Assembly (NCBI GenBank): GCA_910577555.1
Contig: CAJTLF010000019.1
Coordinates: 1 to 28,521 of the forward strand
Direction: 5' to 3'
Origin: an uncultured Christensenella sp.
GTDB taxonomy: Bacteria; Bacillota; Clostridia; Christensenellales; Borkfalkiaceae
Length of the DNA: 28,521 nt
The position numbers were made by a program, and so were the translations under genes. The notes under the pieces are model-generated. The model was not told the origin of the DNA, did no database searches, and saw only the letters and a program-made list of their open reading frames with translations. Of this stretch, positions 13,997-21,928 are shown one piece after another. Positions within the stretch are counted from its first letter, which is position 1; every line of letters begins with the position of its first letter.

Positions 13997-16339
13997 ATGA
14001 AATCTTTGAAGATTAAACTCATATCGGTAATCGTCTGCGCAGTAATCGCGGTTGCGTGCGTCGCAACCTGTCTCGGCATAAACGTTGCCCGCGCCGACAG
14101 GGACGTAACGGTCAGCGGCTCCACGGTATTCATCACCGCGGCAGACGCGCAAATCTGGTCGCATAAGGACGGCTCTGCCGACGACTATTACACCATGCTC
14201 GTCTTGACGGGCGAGAGCGATTCCGTAAACTTCCGTAAAGACCTTGCTTTCAACTGGTACGAAAGCGCGCCCAAAGCCGAAGGGGAGCAGGCTCTCAAAG
14301 GCAAACAGGGCTGGTTCAATATGGAAATCGGTTTCGAGCCGAACGCGGAAGGCAAGCTCGCTTTCGAAAAGTATATCTTAACCTTCGAAAGCCAGTCCTA
14401 CACGCAGAACAAAGACGGCAAGACGACCAACTATATAATCTTCGCTCCCGCGGAAAACGGAACGAAGGTAAAGGTTCTCATCACCGACGACAAGGAAGAA
14501 GAGTTTCCCGAAACGGCTCAGGCAATAGCTTTCGATAAAATCAAAATCGCGTTCACGGACAATACCAACGGCGACTATTCCGTAACGGTATCGAGCGGCG
14601 CGGCCGAGCTTACAGGCACCTTCAAAAATATAGGCGGCACTTTCGCCCGTTTCTCCAGTTCGACCACCACGCCGGTAACGCCCATTTCGTTCGGCTTCAA
14701 ACCCGCGGAAGGCAATACCGACCCCGCCAAGCTCGCCGTTTACAGCCTTAACGGTCAGAGCTTCAAGCTCAAAAACACCCCCACGCAGGACAACGGACAT
14801 TACCGCAGCGGCGTAATAAACGACGATACGCCCCCCGTACTGTGCTTAAGCAAGGGCTTGTCGTTTATCGGTCACGACAAGGAAATTTCTTTCAACTACA
14901 CCGTAATCGACGTAGTAACCAGCTCGCCCAGCCTTGAAACTTCATACTTTATGCTCACCAAGGCGGACGCGGCCAAGACCGATTTCAACGCCGACGCGTA
15001 CGAAACGGAAGGGCTCTTCACCGTAGTCAAGGACAGCGACGACCAGAAGATGGACCCCCACGTAAACCACTACGTACCCGCAACTACCGACTATAACGCA
15101 ACCCTTTTCGACGATGATATGAAGGTAACGGCGGCGGTAAAGGTGCTTTTAAAGCTTACCGACACAACGTCGACGGGCGGACAGTCCACCCACGTAATGC
15201 TTGACTGGTACGTGGACGACGCCCATATCGTAACCGTAAATAACAACAAATATATCGCCGTTGCAACCGACACCAAGGGCGCGGCTTACACCCACACGAG
15301 CGGCACCGCGACTTCACTTGAAAGCGAAAGCTGGAAAACCACTCTCGAAGAGTATCAGGCGGCGGTAACCAAGGCGGCTGAAGGAATTAAAGCGGGCAGC
15401 AAAAATAAATTCTATCTCCCCGCGGCAAACTCCCTTTTCAAGGACAACGCAACCGATTACGAAGATTTAACCTATTCCATATATTATATAAGCAACTCCC
15501 GCCAGCAGGAATCGAGCAAGGCGGCAAACGCGCTCTCCATTCCCCTTAACAAGGCGGGCAAGTACATCTTCACTATCTACGCAACCGACGCGGAAAGCAA
15601 CGAAATGTACTATTACGACGCCGACGGCGAGAGAAAAACCTTTGGCACGGGCGATATCTGGACTATGTACGACGACGAAAAGCTCAAGGATTATCTGCCT
15701 TGGTTCGAGTTCGAAGTGGAAGCTCCCGACCTTTCCATCGAAGAAGTAAAAGAGCAGTCCACGGCGTTCGTAGGCAGTACGTTCACGCCCACCGCGTTTG
15801 AAATCAACGGCGTATCCTACAAGACAACTTACAGCCTGTACGTATTCGATAGCGCGAAGTATTACGAAGATAACGGCAAAACTCTCACCTACAGCGAGTT
15901 TATGGCTCAGAAAGAACAGCTCATAAACGACAGCGAACACGGCAGACAGTGGTTCACCTATATCTATTCGTCGTCCGACCCCGCAATGAAGGAAGGCACC
16001 GACGTATACGAAAAGTACCACGACTACCAGTGGAACAGCACTTCGCCCAGCTTCGTCCCGCAGGACGCAAACACTTTCTACCTTATCAAGTGCGAAGTTG
16101 AAAGCACGGATAACACGGGTACGCTCGGCGCGGTAGCTTACGTAGGCGTTGCATCCGCACCCAAGGTAAAGACGCTCGTCGGCGAAGACACGTGGGTTCA
16201 GGACAATATGACTTCCATAATCCTGCTCTGCGTCGCAGGCGCGTCGCTCGTAGGCATCGTATTGCTTCTCGTAATCAAACCCAAGGACAAGGGCGACCTT
16301 GACGAAATCGAAATGGGCAAATCCAAAAAGAAAAAGTAA
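13997..16339 (+). CDS. Secreted protein anchored by a C-terminal membrane helix, function unknown
   Basis: 780 residues from ATG 13997, which has AAGG nine bases upstream; a TTG two codons earlier is less likely. The N-terminus is a signal peptide: Lys-rich start, hydrophobic core ISVIVCAVIAVACVATCLG, and a probable cleavage after VARA near residue 32. The long middle is acidic, rich in Asp, Thr and aromatic residues, with beta-type extracellular character and no enzyme motif I recognise. The end has one membrane helix, MTSIILLCVAGASLVGIVLL, then a short charged cytoplasmic tail ending in KKKK. There is no LPXTG sorting signal, so it would be displayed as a membrane protein under or through the wall. 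It is a single-gene unit with its own promoter and terminator. The topology is clear; the function is not. Confidence 0.8.
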   Translation: MKSLKIKLISVIVCAVIAVACVATCLGINVARADRDVTVSGSTVFITAADAQIWSHKDGSADDYYTMLVLTGESDSVNFRKDLAFNWYESAPKAEGEQALKGKQGWFNMEIGFEPNAEGKLAFEKYILTFESQSYTQNKDGKTTNYIIFAPAENGTKVKVLITDDKEEEFPETAQAIAFDKIKIAFTDNTNGDYSVTVSSGAAELTGTFKNIGGTFARFSSSTTTPVTPISFGFKPAEGNTDPAKLAVYSLNGQSFKLKNTPTQDNGHYRSGVINDDTPPVLCLSKGLSFIGHDKEISFNYTVIDVVTSSPSLETSYFMLTKADAAKTDFNADAYETEGLFTVVKDSDDQKMDPHVNHYVPATTDYNATLFDDDMKVTAAVKVLLKLTDTTSTGGQSTHVMLDWYVDDAHIVTVNNNKYIAVATDTKGAAYTHTSGTATSLESESWKTTLEEYQAAVTKAAEGIKAGSKNKFYLPAANSLFKDNATDYEDLTYSIYYISNSRQQESSKAANALSIPLNKAGKYIFTIYATDAESNEMYYYDADGERKTFGTGDIWTMYDDEKLKDYLPWFEFEVEAPDLSIEEVKEQSTAFVGSTFTPTAFEINGVSYKTTYSLYVFDSAKYYEDNGKTLTYSEFMAQKEQLINDSEHGRQWFTYIYSSSDPAMKEGTDVYEKYHDYQWNSTSPSFVPQDANTFYLIKCEVESTDNTGTLGAVAYVGVASAPKVKTLVGEDTWVQDNMTSIILLCVAGASLVGIVLLLVIKPKDKGDLDEIEMGKSKKKK

Positions 16340-16352
16340 TTGAATAAAAAGT

Positions 16353-16385
16353 AACCCCGCGGGCGTTTCGCCCGCGGGGTTTTTC
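16353..16385 (+). terminator. Terminator of the surface-protein gene
   Basis: 13-bp stem AACCCCGCGGGCG/CGCCCGCGGGGTT with a three-T loop, running into TTTTTC. It lies 13 bases after the stop codon. Confidence 0.92.
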
Positions 16386-16408
16386 TCTCTCCGTCATTGC
16401 ACCCACCC

Positions 16409-16520
16409 GTCATTGCGAGAAGCGTAGCGACGAAGCAATCCATAAGACCAAACCGCACCCACCCGTCATTGCGAGAAGCGTAGCGACGAAGCAATCCATA
16501 AGACCAAAGCCCCCGCAAAA
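16409..16520. repeat. 56-bp tandem pair of REP-like repeats
   Basis: Two almost identical 56-base units, each starting with the 33-base REP-like core (16409-16441 and 16465-16497), followed by CATAAGACCAAA and, in the first unit, CCGCACCCACCC. A shortened head, CGTCATTGCACCCACCC, precedes the first. No gene lies here; minus-strand open frames through it are repeat artefacts. Confidence 0.85.
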
Positions 16521-16547
16521 AATTTCAAAACAACTTAACTAAAACGC

Positions 16548-16576
16548 TTGACAACGGCATACAATAGTATTATATT
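16548..16576 (+). promoter_or_regulatory. Promoter of the arsR-cadA operon
   Basis: TTGACA (16548-16553), 17 bases, TATATT (16571-16576). The expected transcription start falls inside the 20-bp palindrome at 16583-16602, so a bound repressor would block initiation. Confidence 0.85.
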
Positions 16577-16582
16577 ATTATC

Positions 16583-16602
16583 ATATGAATATATATTCAT
16601 AT
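16583..16602. promoter_or_regulatory. ArsR/SmtB-type operator
   Basis: ATATGAATATATATTCATAT is a perfect 20-bp palindrome. It matches the ATATGA...TTCATAT type of operator known for metal-sensing ArsR/SmtB repressors and overlaps the transcription start of the operon. Confidence 0.85.
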
Positions 16603-16619
16603 TAAATAAAGGAGTAACT

Positions 16620-16970
16620 ATGAAAGAATCGTGTAAAGACGAGCTGTTGCACGGCGCAAGAGTGCAATCCGCGCTTGAAAATATGCCCGCCGAAGAAGAA
16701 GTGGAAGAAATGGCGGCGCGTTTCAAATCCATTTCAGAGCCGTCCCGCCTTAAAATACTTTTGGCGTTGCGCGGCGGCGAGCTGTGCGTCGAGCATATAA
16801 CGCAGGCGGTCGGCGGCAACCAGAGCGCGGTATCCCATCAGCTCAAAACGCTCAGGGATAACAGAATAATCAAGTGCAGAAGGGACGGCAAAAAAATACT
16901 TTACGCCCTTGCGGACTCGCACGTTATGGCAATAATAGAACTTTGCAAGGAGCATTTAAGCTGTGAATAA
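16620..16970 (+). CDS. ArsR/SmtB-family metal-sensing repressor
   Basis: 116 residues, a winged-helix dimer that should repress its own operon until metal binds. The HTH is in the middle: RLKILLALRGGELCVEHI, then NQSAVSHQLKTLRDNRII (recognition helix) and the wing KCRRDGKKILYAL. The C-terminal helix carries the alpha-5 sensor spacing D99-x-H101-x10-H112-x2-C115, with Cys where SmtB has Glu and CzrA has His. An N-terminal Cys5 and Cys56 in ELCV could form the alpha-3/N site, but the second Cys of the CadC ELCVC motif is absent. ATG has AAAGGAG just upstream; the open frame before it crosses the promoter. The following ATPase gene overlaps its end by eight bases. Zn/Cd/Co sensing is inferred. 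Confidence 0.92.
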   Translation: MKESCKDELLHGARVQSALENMPAEEEVEEMAARFKSISEPSRLKILLALRGGELCVEHITQAVGGNQSAVSHQLKTLRDNRIIKCRRDGKKILYALADSHVMAIIELCKEHLSCE

Positions 16971-19299
16971 TAGTTTTAAAATAAGCGGGTTAGACTGTGC
17001 CAACTGCGCCCGCGAACTCGAAGAAGAGTTGAATAAAATAAAGGGCGTAAGCTCCGCCACGGTGGACTTTATGGCTCAGAAAGTAATCGTGGACTGCGAC
17101 GGGCAAACGCTTGAAAAGGTAATTTCCGCCTGCAACAACTTCGAAGAAGTAAAGGTAATCAGTGCTTGCCAACCCGCCGCACCCGCACGCACTACCGAAA
17201 AACTGAAAATCAGCGGACTGTGTTGCGCCAACTGCGCCCGCGAACTCGAAGAAGAGTTAAACGCAATAAACGGCGTAACCGCAACCGTAGACTTCGTCAA
17301 TCTCAGTATAGTGCTGTCGTCTGCGGACGAAAGCGCGCGCGAAAAGGCGGTGTACTCCATAACCCACTTCGAAGACGTAAAAATCGTAGACGGCAAGGAA
17401 AAGAAAAAGAGTCTTTTCAAAGCCCGCTTAAAGGATATAATCTGCCTTATAATCGGCTTCGTATTCTTCGTCCCCGTGTTCGTTTTCGATATCACGGGCG
17501 TCGCGCACGATAACTTAACCCTGACGGTGTTGAATTACGTCTTTTTCGGCATATCGTACGCCGCGGCGGCTCATCCCGTACTCATTAAAACGGTCAAAAA
17601 CGTATTAAAAGGCAAGATATTCGACGAAAACTTTTTAATGACGGTCGCGTCGGTAGGCGCAATTTTACTCGGCATATTCGCGGGCGACGGTCTTGCGGAA
17701 GGCGCGGCGGTAATGCTTTTGTATCAGCTCGGCGAGCTGTTGCAAAGCGTGGCGGTAGGCTCTTCCCGCAACTCCATTTCAAAGCTTATGGAGCTTAAAA
17801 GCGACACCGCAACGCTCGTAAACGGGGAAAATCTCACCGTAGTTTCCCCCGAAGAGCTTAAAACAGGCGATAAAATTCTAATCAAAGCGGGCGAAAAAAT
17901 CCCCGTCGACTGCCGCGTGCTTACGGGCGAAAGCGCGGTGGACTTAAAGAGCTTAAACGGCGAACCCGTTCCAAGGGATATAAAGGCGGGCGACGAGCTG
18001 TTGTCGGGCGGCGTAAACCTTTCGGGCGTAATCACCGCGGAAGTACTGCGCGAATACAAAAATTCCGCCGTTGCAAAGATACTCGAGCTCGTGGAAAATT
18101 CCACCGCCAAAAAGTCCAAGCCCGAAAAATTCATAACCAAATTCGCAAGATACTACACCCCCGCAGTGTGCGCGGCGGCGGTAATAGCGGCGGGCGTCGT
18201 TCCCACCGTAATATGCGCCGTCAACGGAGCGTACCTTTGGGAAATTTACCGCGAGTGGATATATAAAGCGTTGAGCTTTCTCGTAATTTCCTGCCCGTGC
18301 GCGCTCGTAATTTCCGTGCCGCTGTCATACTTCGGCGGCATAGGCAGGTGCGCGAAATCGGGCATACTCGTAAAGGGGTCAACCTGTTTAGACGAGCTCG
18401 CTCTCGCCAAGGTCGCGGCTTTCGACAAGACGGGAACAATAACCCAAGGCTCGTTTAAGGTAGTAAACTATTCAAGCGAAAGGGCGTTAAACCTTGCCGT
18501 CGCGGCGGAAAAATTCTCGTCCCACCCCATAGCCGCCGCTTTTGATAATACGGTGCAAGGCGCGGGCGCGGACTATAAAATTACGGACGCGGAAGAGATA
18601 GCGGGCAAGGGCGTAAAATGTCTTTGCAACGGTAAAGTCCTTCTCTGCGGCAACGCCGCGCTCTTAAACGAAAACGGCGTGAATTTCGAAGTAACCCAAA
18701 GCCTTTCAACTCTCGTATTCGTCGCGTTGGACGGGGAATATATAGGGTTTATCGAGATAGACGACGACCTGAAGGACGGCGCGGCGCAAGCAATTGCCGA
18801 ACTCAAAAAATCGGGTATAGAGTACGCCTGTATGCTCACGGGCGACAGCGCGGCACGGGCGCAGGCTGTCGCTGAAAAGGCGGGGCTGGACGGCTTTAAA
18901 GCGGGCTTATTGCCGGACGGCAAGCTGCTTGCCGCACAGGAGCTTAAATCCCGCGGCAAACTGCTGTACGCGGGCGACGGAATAAACGACGCGCCCGTAA
19001 TGACGGCGGCGGATTGCGCGGTATCGATGGGCAAGGTCGGCTCGGACGCGGCAATCGAAGCGAGCGATATCGTTCTGGTCACCGACGATTTAAAGCTCCT
19101 ACCAAAGGGCAGAAAAATAGCCCGCTTCACCCGCAGGCTCGTGGTTGAAAACATTGCGGGTTCGCTCTTTATCAAGCTCGCGGTAATGGTGTTGAGCGTG
19201 GCTCTTGCAAGCTTCCCGCTCTATATCGCAATAGCGGCGGACGTGGGGGTAATGTTAATTGCCGTTCTCAACGCAATGCGCACGCGGCTTATAAAATAA
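16963..19299 (+). CDS. cadA: Zn/Cd/Pb-type P1B ATPase with two heavy-metal-binding domains
   Basis: Membrane efflux pump driven by ATP, 778 residues. Two N-terminal HMA domains carry GLDCANCA (C12, C15) and GLCCANCA (C88, C91, plus an extra C87). The ATPase core shows CPC in the metal-binding membrane helix (C444-P-C446), phosphorylation site DKTGT (D488), HP in SSHPIA, and GDGINDAP (from G671). The final helices contain IK and ADVG, the Lys and Asp expected of the Zn/Cd (P1B-2) group. The start is GTG at 16963, overlapping arsR, with AAGGAG ten bases upstream. Co-transcription with the ArsR gene makes this a metal-induced export operon. The exact metal cannot be read from sequence. Confidence 0.94.
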   Translation: MNNSFKISGLDCANCARELEEELNKIKGVSSATVDFMAQKVIVDCDGQTLEKVISACNNFEEVKVISACQPAAPARTTEKLKISGLCCANCARELEEELNAINGVTATVDFVNLSIVLSSADESAREKAVYSITHFEDVKIVDGKEKKKSLFKARLKDIICLIIGFVFFVPVFVFDITGVAHDNLTLTVLNYVFFGISYAAAAHPVLIKTVKNVLKGKIFDENFLMTVASVGAILLGIFAGDGLAEGAAVMLLYQLGELLQSVAVGSSRNSISKLMELKSDTATLVNGENLTVVSPEELKTGDKILIKAGEKIPVDCRVLTGESAVDLKSLNGEPVPRDIKAGDELLSGGVNLSGVITAEVLREYKNSAVAKILELVENSTAKKSKPEKFITKFARYYTPAVCAAAVIAAGVVPTVICAVNGAYLWEIYREWIYKALSFLVISCPCALVISVPLSYFGGIGRCAKSGILVKGSTCLDELALAKVAAFDKTGTITQGSFKVVNYSSERALNLAVAAEKFSSHPIAAAFDNTVQGAGADYKITDAEEIAGKGVKCLCNGKVLLCGNAALLNENGVNFEVTQSLSTLVFVALDGEYIGFIEIDDDLKDGAAQAIAELKKSGIEYACMLTGDSAARAQAVAEKAGLDGFKAGLLPDGKLLAAQELKSRGKLLYAGDGINDAPVMTAADCAVSMGKVGSDAAIEASDIVLVTDDLKLLPKGRKIARFTRRLVVENIAGSLFIKLAVMVLSVALASFPLYIAIAADVGVMLIAVLNAMRTRLIK

Positions 19300-19312
19300 T
19301 TTCGACAAATTT

Positions 19313-19347
19313 CGGCAAATGCGTTTCAAACGGTTGCCGATTTTTTT
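19313..19347 (+). terminator. Terminator after cadA
   Basis: Outer stem CGGCAA/TTGCCG (19313-19318/19334-19339) enclosing CGTTT-C-AAACG, followed by A and seven T. The right arm doubles as the -35 box of the next promoter. Confidence 0.8.
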
Positions 19348-19362
19348 CGCGTATGTTACAAT
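19334..19362 (+). promoter_or_regulatory. Promoter of the purine permease gene, overlapping the cadA terminator
   Basis: TTGCCG (19334-19339), a 17-base spacer, TACAAT (19357-19362). The -35 element is the descending arm of the upstream terminator and the T-run lies in the spacer. Confidence 0.6.
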
Positions 19363-19378
19363 GTGAAAAGTAAGTGAA

Positions 19379-19418
19379 AGCCCCCGCGGGGGCTGTTTGC
19401 CGTTAAAAAACGGCAAAC
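19379..19418 (+). other. Two consecutive hairpins in the permease leader
   Basis: AGCCCCCGCGGGGGCT (19379-19394) is a perfect palindrome. It is followed at once by GTTTGCCGTT-AAAA-AACGGCAAAC (19395-19418), a 10-bp stem. No T-run follows and no purine riboswitch core is visible. They may shape a leader with control of translation, or stabilise the RNA. Confidence 0.5.
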
Positions 19419-19455
19419 GGACGCTTAACTTAAAAAATTTAACGGGAGTAACCTT

Positions 19456-21021
19456 ATGAGTGAAGAAACGAAAGAAGAAGTAGTTCACGAAAGCGATAAT
19501 AAAATCGCCCCCGAAGCTACCGCACCCGCGACGGACGGCACGGCAACCGCGCCCGCCCCGCAAAGCCCGCACAAGGGATTTTTGGGCAAGGTCGATAACT
19601 TTTTCGGCATAACCAAAAGCGGCTCTAAATACAGGGTCGAAATAGTTGCAGGCTTAACCACGTTCATGGCAATGGTCTACATACTCATGGTAAACGCGGG
19701 TATGTTCCAGCTCGTAATCGGCGGCAACGACCCTTACGGCGCGTCGTACATCGCAACGGCAATCGGCGCGATAGTCGGCACTCTGTTAATGGCGTTTTTC
19801 GCTAAAATGCCGCTCGCACAGGCGTCGGGTATGGGCGTCAACGCGTTCATCTGCTTTACGCTCTGCGCAGAAGGCGTGGGACTCACTTACGCCAACTGTA
19901 TGGTATTCACCCTTTTAGACGGCGTAATCTTCCTGCTTCTCACCGCAACGGGCTTAAGACAGAAAATTTTCGAAGCAATCCCCGCGGGCGTAAGACACGC
20001 AATTCCCGTCGGCATAGGTCTGTTTATCGCGTTCATCGGTATGCAGAACGCGGGTCTCGTAGTCGATTCCGACACGCTCGTAACCTTCGTATCCTTCAAT
20101 ATACTTTCCGCAAAAGTAACCTACGGCGGAATAATCGCTCCGCTCGTAGCTCTTCTGGGCGTAATCGCAATCGCTATTATGTCCAAGTGGAACGTAAAAG
20201 GCTCCATTCTCTGGGGTATTCTCGGCTCTGCCGCTCTTTATTATATCCTTGCCGGCTTAGGCTGTGCCTGGCAGGACGGAACCTGCCTTAAAATCTTCAA
20301 AGATATAGGCGCGGAATTCAGCTTCAATCCCTTCGACGCGTTCGCCGCCTGGGGTAACGACGCGGTAGGTCAGGTTTTCGTAAACGGCTTTAACTTCGAT
20401 ACTTACTTCGCAATAGAAGGACACAACGCGGGCACTCTCGTCGTACTGCTCTTAACCACCGCGCTGTCACTCTGCATGATTGATATGTTCGATACTATCG
20501 GCACTCTCTACGGCGCGTGCGCAAAGGGCAACCTGCTCGACGAAAAGGGCGTACCCATCCGTATGAACAAAATGCTGCTCTCCGACGCAATCGCAACCTG
20601 CACGGGCGCAATCGCCGGCACTTCCACGGTAACGACCTTCGTCGAATCCTCCGCGGGCGTAGCGGCGGGCGGCAAGACGGGCTTTACCGCTCTCGTAACT
20701 GCGGCTTGCTTTATAGTGGCAATGTTCTTAAGCCCCATTGCAAAGCTCATTCCGTCGGCGGCAACGGCAACCGCACTCATCTGGGTAGGCGTGCTTATGA
20801 TGACCTCCGTCACCAAAGTAAACTGGGAAGACGCGGGCGAAGCTATCGTTGCGTTCCTTACCTTCATAGTAATGGTACTCGGCTACAGCATTTCGCACGG
20901 TATCGGTATCGGCATAATCACCTACATACTCGTCAAGCTTTGCACGGGTAAGGTAAAGGAAATCAGCATCGCAACCTGGATAATAGGCGTGCTGTTCCTT
21001 GCAACCTTCTTGCTCACTTAA
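19456..21021 (+). CDS. AzgA-family adenine/guanine/hypoxanthine permease
   Basis: 521-residue integral membrane purine importer of the NCS2/AzgA (PbuG/PbuO) type. The diagnostic FFGITKSGSKYRVEIVAGLT opens the transport domain near residue 50. GMGVNAFICFTLC, DMFDTIGTLYG, and GTSTVTTFVESSAGVAAGG follow, as in the family, amid about a dozen hydrophobic helices. An unusual ~45-residue hydrophilic N-terminal tail rich in Glu, Ala, Thr and Pro precedes the core. ATG has GGGAG upstream. It is a single-gene unit with its own promoter, leader hairpins and terminator. Adenine deaminase lies 0.95 kb downstream, so imported adenine could be turned into hypoxanthine. Substrate range is inferred from family. 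Confidence 0.92.
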   Translation: MSEETKEEVVHESDNKIAPEATAPATDGTATAPAPQSPHKGFLGKVDNFFGITKSGSKYRVEIVAGLTTFMAMVYILMVNAGMFQLVIGGNDPYGASYIATAIGAIVGTLLMAFFAKMPLAQASGMGVNAFICFTLCAEGVGLTYANCMVFTLLDGVIFLLLTATGLRQKIFEAIPAGVRHAIPVGIGLFIAFIGMQNAGLVVDSDTLVTFVSFNILSAKVTYGGIIAPLVALLGVIAIAIMSKWNVKGSILWGILGSAALYYILAGLGCAWQDGTCLKIFKDIGAEFSFNPFDAFAAWGNDAVGQVFVNGFNFDTYFAIEGHNAGTLVVLLLTTALSLCMIDMFDTIGTLYGACAKGNLLDEKGVPIRMNKMLLSDAIATCTGAIAGTSTVTTFVESSAGVAAGGKTGFTALVTAACFIVAMFLSPIAKLIPSAATATALIWVGVLMMTSVTKVNWEDAGEAIVAFLTFIVMVLGYSISHGIGIGIITYILVKLCTGKVKEISIATWIIGVLFLATFLLT

Positions 21022-21035
21022 TTTTACCGTCAAGG

Positions 21036-21070
21036 AACGCCCCGCGGCTTAAAAGCCGCGGGGCGTTATT
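21036..21070 (+). terminator. Terminator of the purine permease gene
   Basis: 15-bp stem AACGCCCCGCGGCTT/AAGCCGCGGGGCGTT with a two-base AA loop, then ATTCATTTT. It lies 14 bases after the stop codon; the mirrored A/T ends allow use on both strands. Confidence 0.85.
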
Positions 21071-21120
21071 CATTTTCCACCGCAAAAACGCGTATTCTAC
21101 TTAAATTCGACTTCATTCTA

Positions 21121-21150
21121 TTGCGCAAACGCCCGCAAATGGGTTAAAAT
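21121..21150 (+). promoter_or_regulatory. Probable promoter of the membrane XRE regulator
   Basis: TTGCGC (21121-21126), an 18-base spacer, TAAAAT (21145-21150). A ~25-base leader with GGAG precedes the ATG at 21183. Confidence 0.55.
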
Positions 21151-21182
21151 TACGGTATAAACCGCTAACGGAGATAATTACT

Positions 21183-21872
21183 ATGAACGAATTCGGCAAC
21201 TTTTTATACGAATTGCGCAAGGAAAAGGGTATGACGCAGGCGGACTTAGCGCAGGCGTTGGGCGTAACCAACAAAGCCGTGTCCAAATGGGAAACGGGCG
21301 AAGCCATGCCCGAAACGGGACTACTATTGCCGCTTTCAAGAATTTTCGGCGTAACTGTAGACGAGCTGCTCGCGGGCAAACGCGCCGAACGCTTAACGGA
21401 CGACGGTTCGGTCTGCAATGAGAAAATCTTCTATGACGAGCTTAAAAAGCATATGTTTACAAGGGGAAAGGACGACCGTACCAAATCCCCGTCGGAAAAA
21501 GTATGCGGTGCAATCTGCGGCGCGGTCGTAATGCTCGGCACGTTCGTTTACGTATTGCTGGGCGCGCTTGCAAATCTATGGCACCCTTACTGGATAATAA
21601 TTCCCGTCTGCGCGCTTTCGTGCGGCATAATAGGCATTGTTTTCGACTTATGCAACGCGGATAAGCGCAACCGTAAACTTGCCCGCGGCGAAAATCCGTT
21701 CGTCGGCGGCGTGTGCGGGCTGATAACGCTGTCGTCTACAATCGCGTATCTGTTCGTCGGCGTATTCACCGGACTGTGGCACCCGTGCTGGGTAATCGTG
21801 GTCGGCGCGGCGTTGCTCTGTTTTATCGTCGGCGCGGTCGGCGGCGCGTTAACCAAGCCGCAGGATAAATGA
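21183..21872 (+). CDS. XRE-family regulator with a C-terminal membrane domain
   Basis: 229 residues. Residues 1-70 form a classic Cro/C1-type HTH: LRKEKGMTQADLAQALGVTN, then KAVSKWETGEAMPE and VDELL. A ~40-residue charged linker follows, then four membrane helices arranged as two similar halves. Each half has a glycine-rich helix, the motif LWHPxW, and a second helix (LANLWHPYWIIIPVCALS and FTGLWHPCWVIVVGAALL), so the membrane part arose by internal duplication. Such membrane-tethered XRE regulators are common in Clostridia; their signals are mostly unknown. ATG has GGAG upstream. It sits alone between the permease and ade and may regulate either, which is speculation. Confidence 0.85.
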   Translation: MNEFGNFLYELRKEKGMTQADLAQALGVTNKAVSKWETGEAMPETGLLLPLSRIFGVTVDELLAGKRAERLTDDGSVCNEKIFYDELKKHMFTRGKDDRTKSPSEKVCGAICGAVVMLGTFVYVLLGALANLWHPYWIIIPVCALSCGIIGIVFDLCNADKRNRKLARGENPFVGGVCGLITLSSTIAYLFVGVFTGLWHPCWVIVVGAALLCFIVGAVGGALTKPQDK

Positions 21873-21898
21873 ATAATAATTATAGTTTAAAACAAATT

Positions 21899-21928
21899 AC
21901 CGCCGCCGCTTGAAAAAGCGGCGGCGGT
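21899..21928. terminator. Hairpin between the XRE gene and ade
   Basis: Perfect 13-bp stem ACCGCCGCCGCTT/AAGCGGCGGCGGT with loop GAAA. There is no T-run on the plus side, so termination may be weak. Its loop region holds the -35 box of ade. Confidence 0.7.

Noticed and set aside
16548..16619. 24-codon upstream extension of the ArsR gene
   Set aside because: It covers the promoter and operator; ATG 16620 follows AAAGGAG.
19363..19455. Purine riboswitch before the permease gene
   Set aside because: The conserved three-way junction sequences of the purine aptamer are absent; only two simple hairpins are seen.
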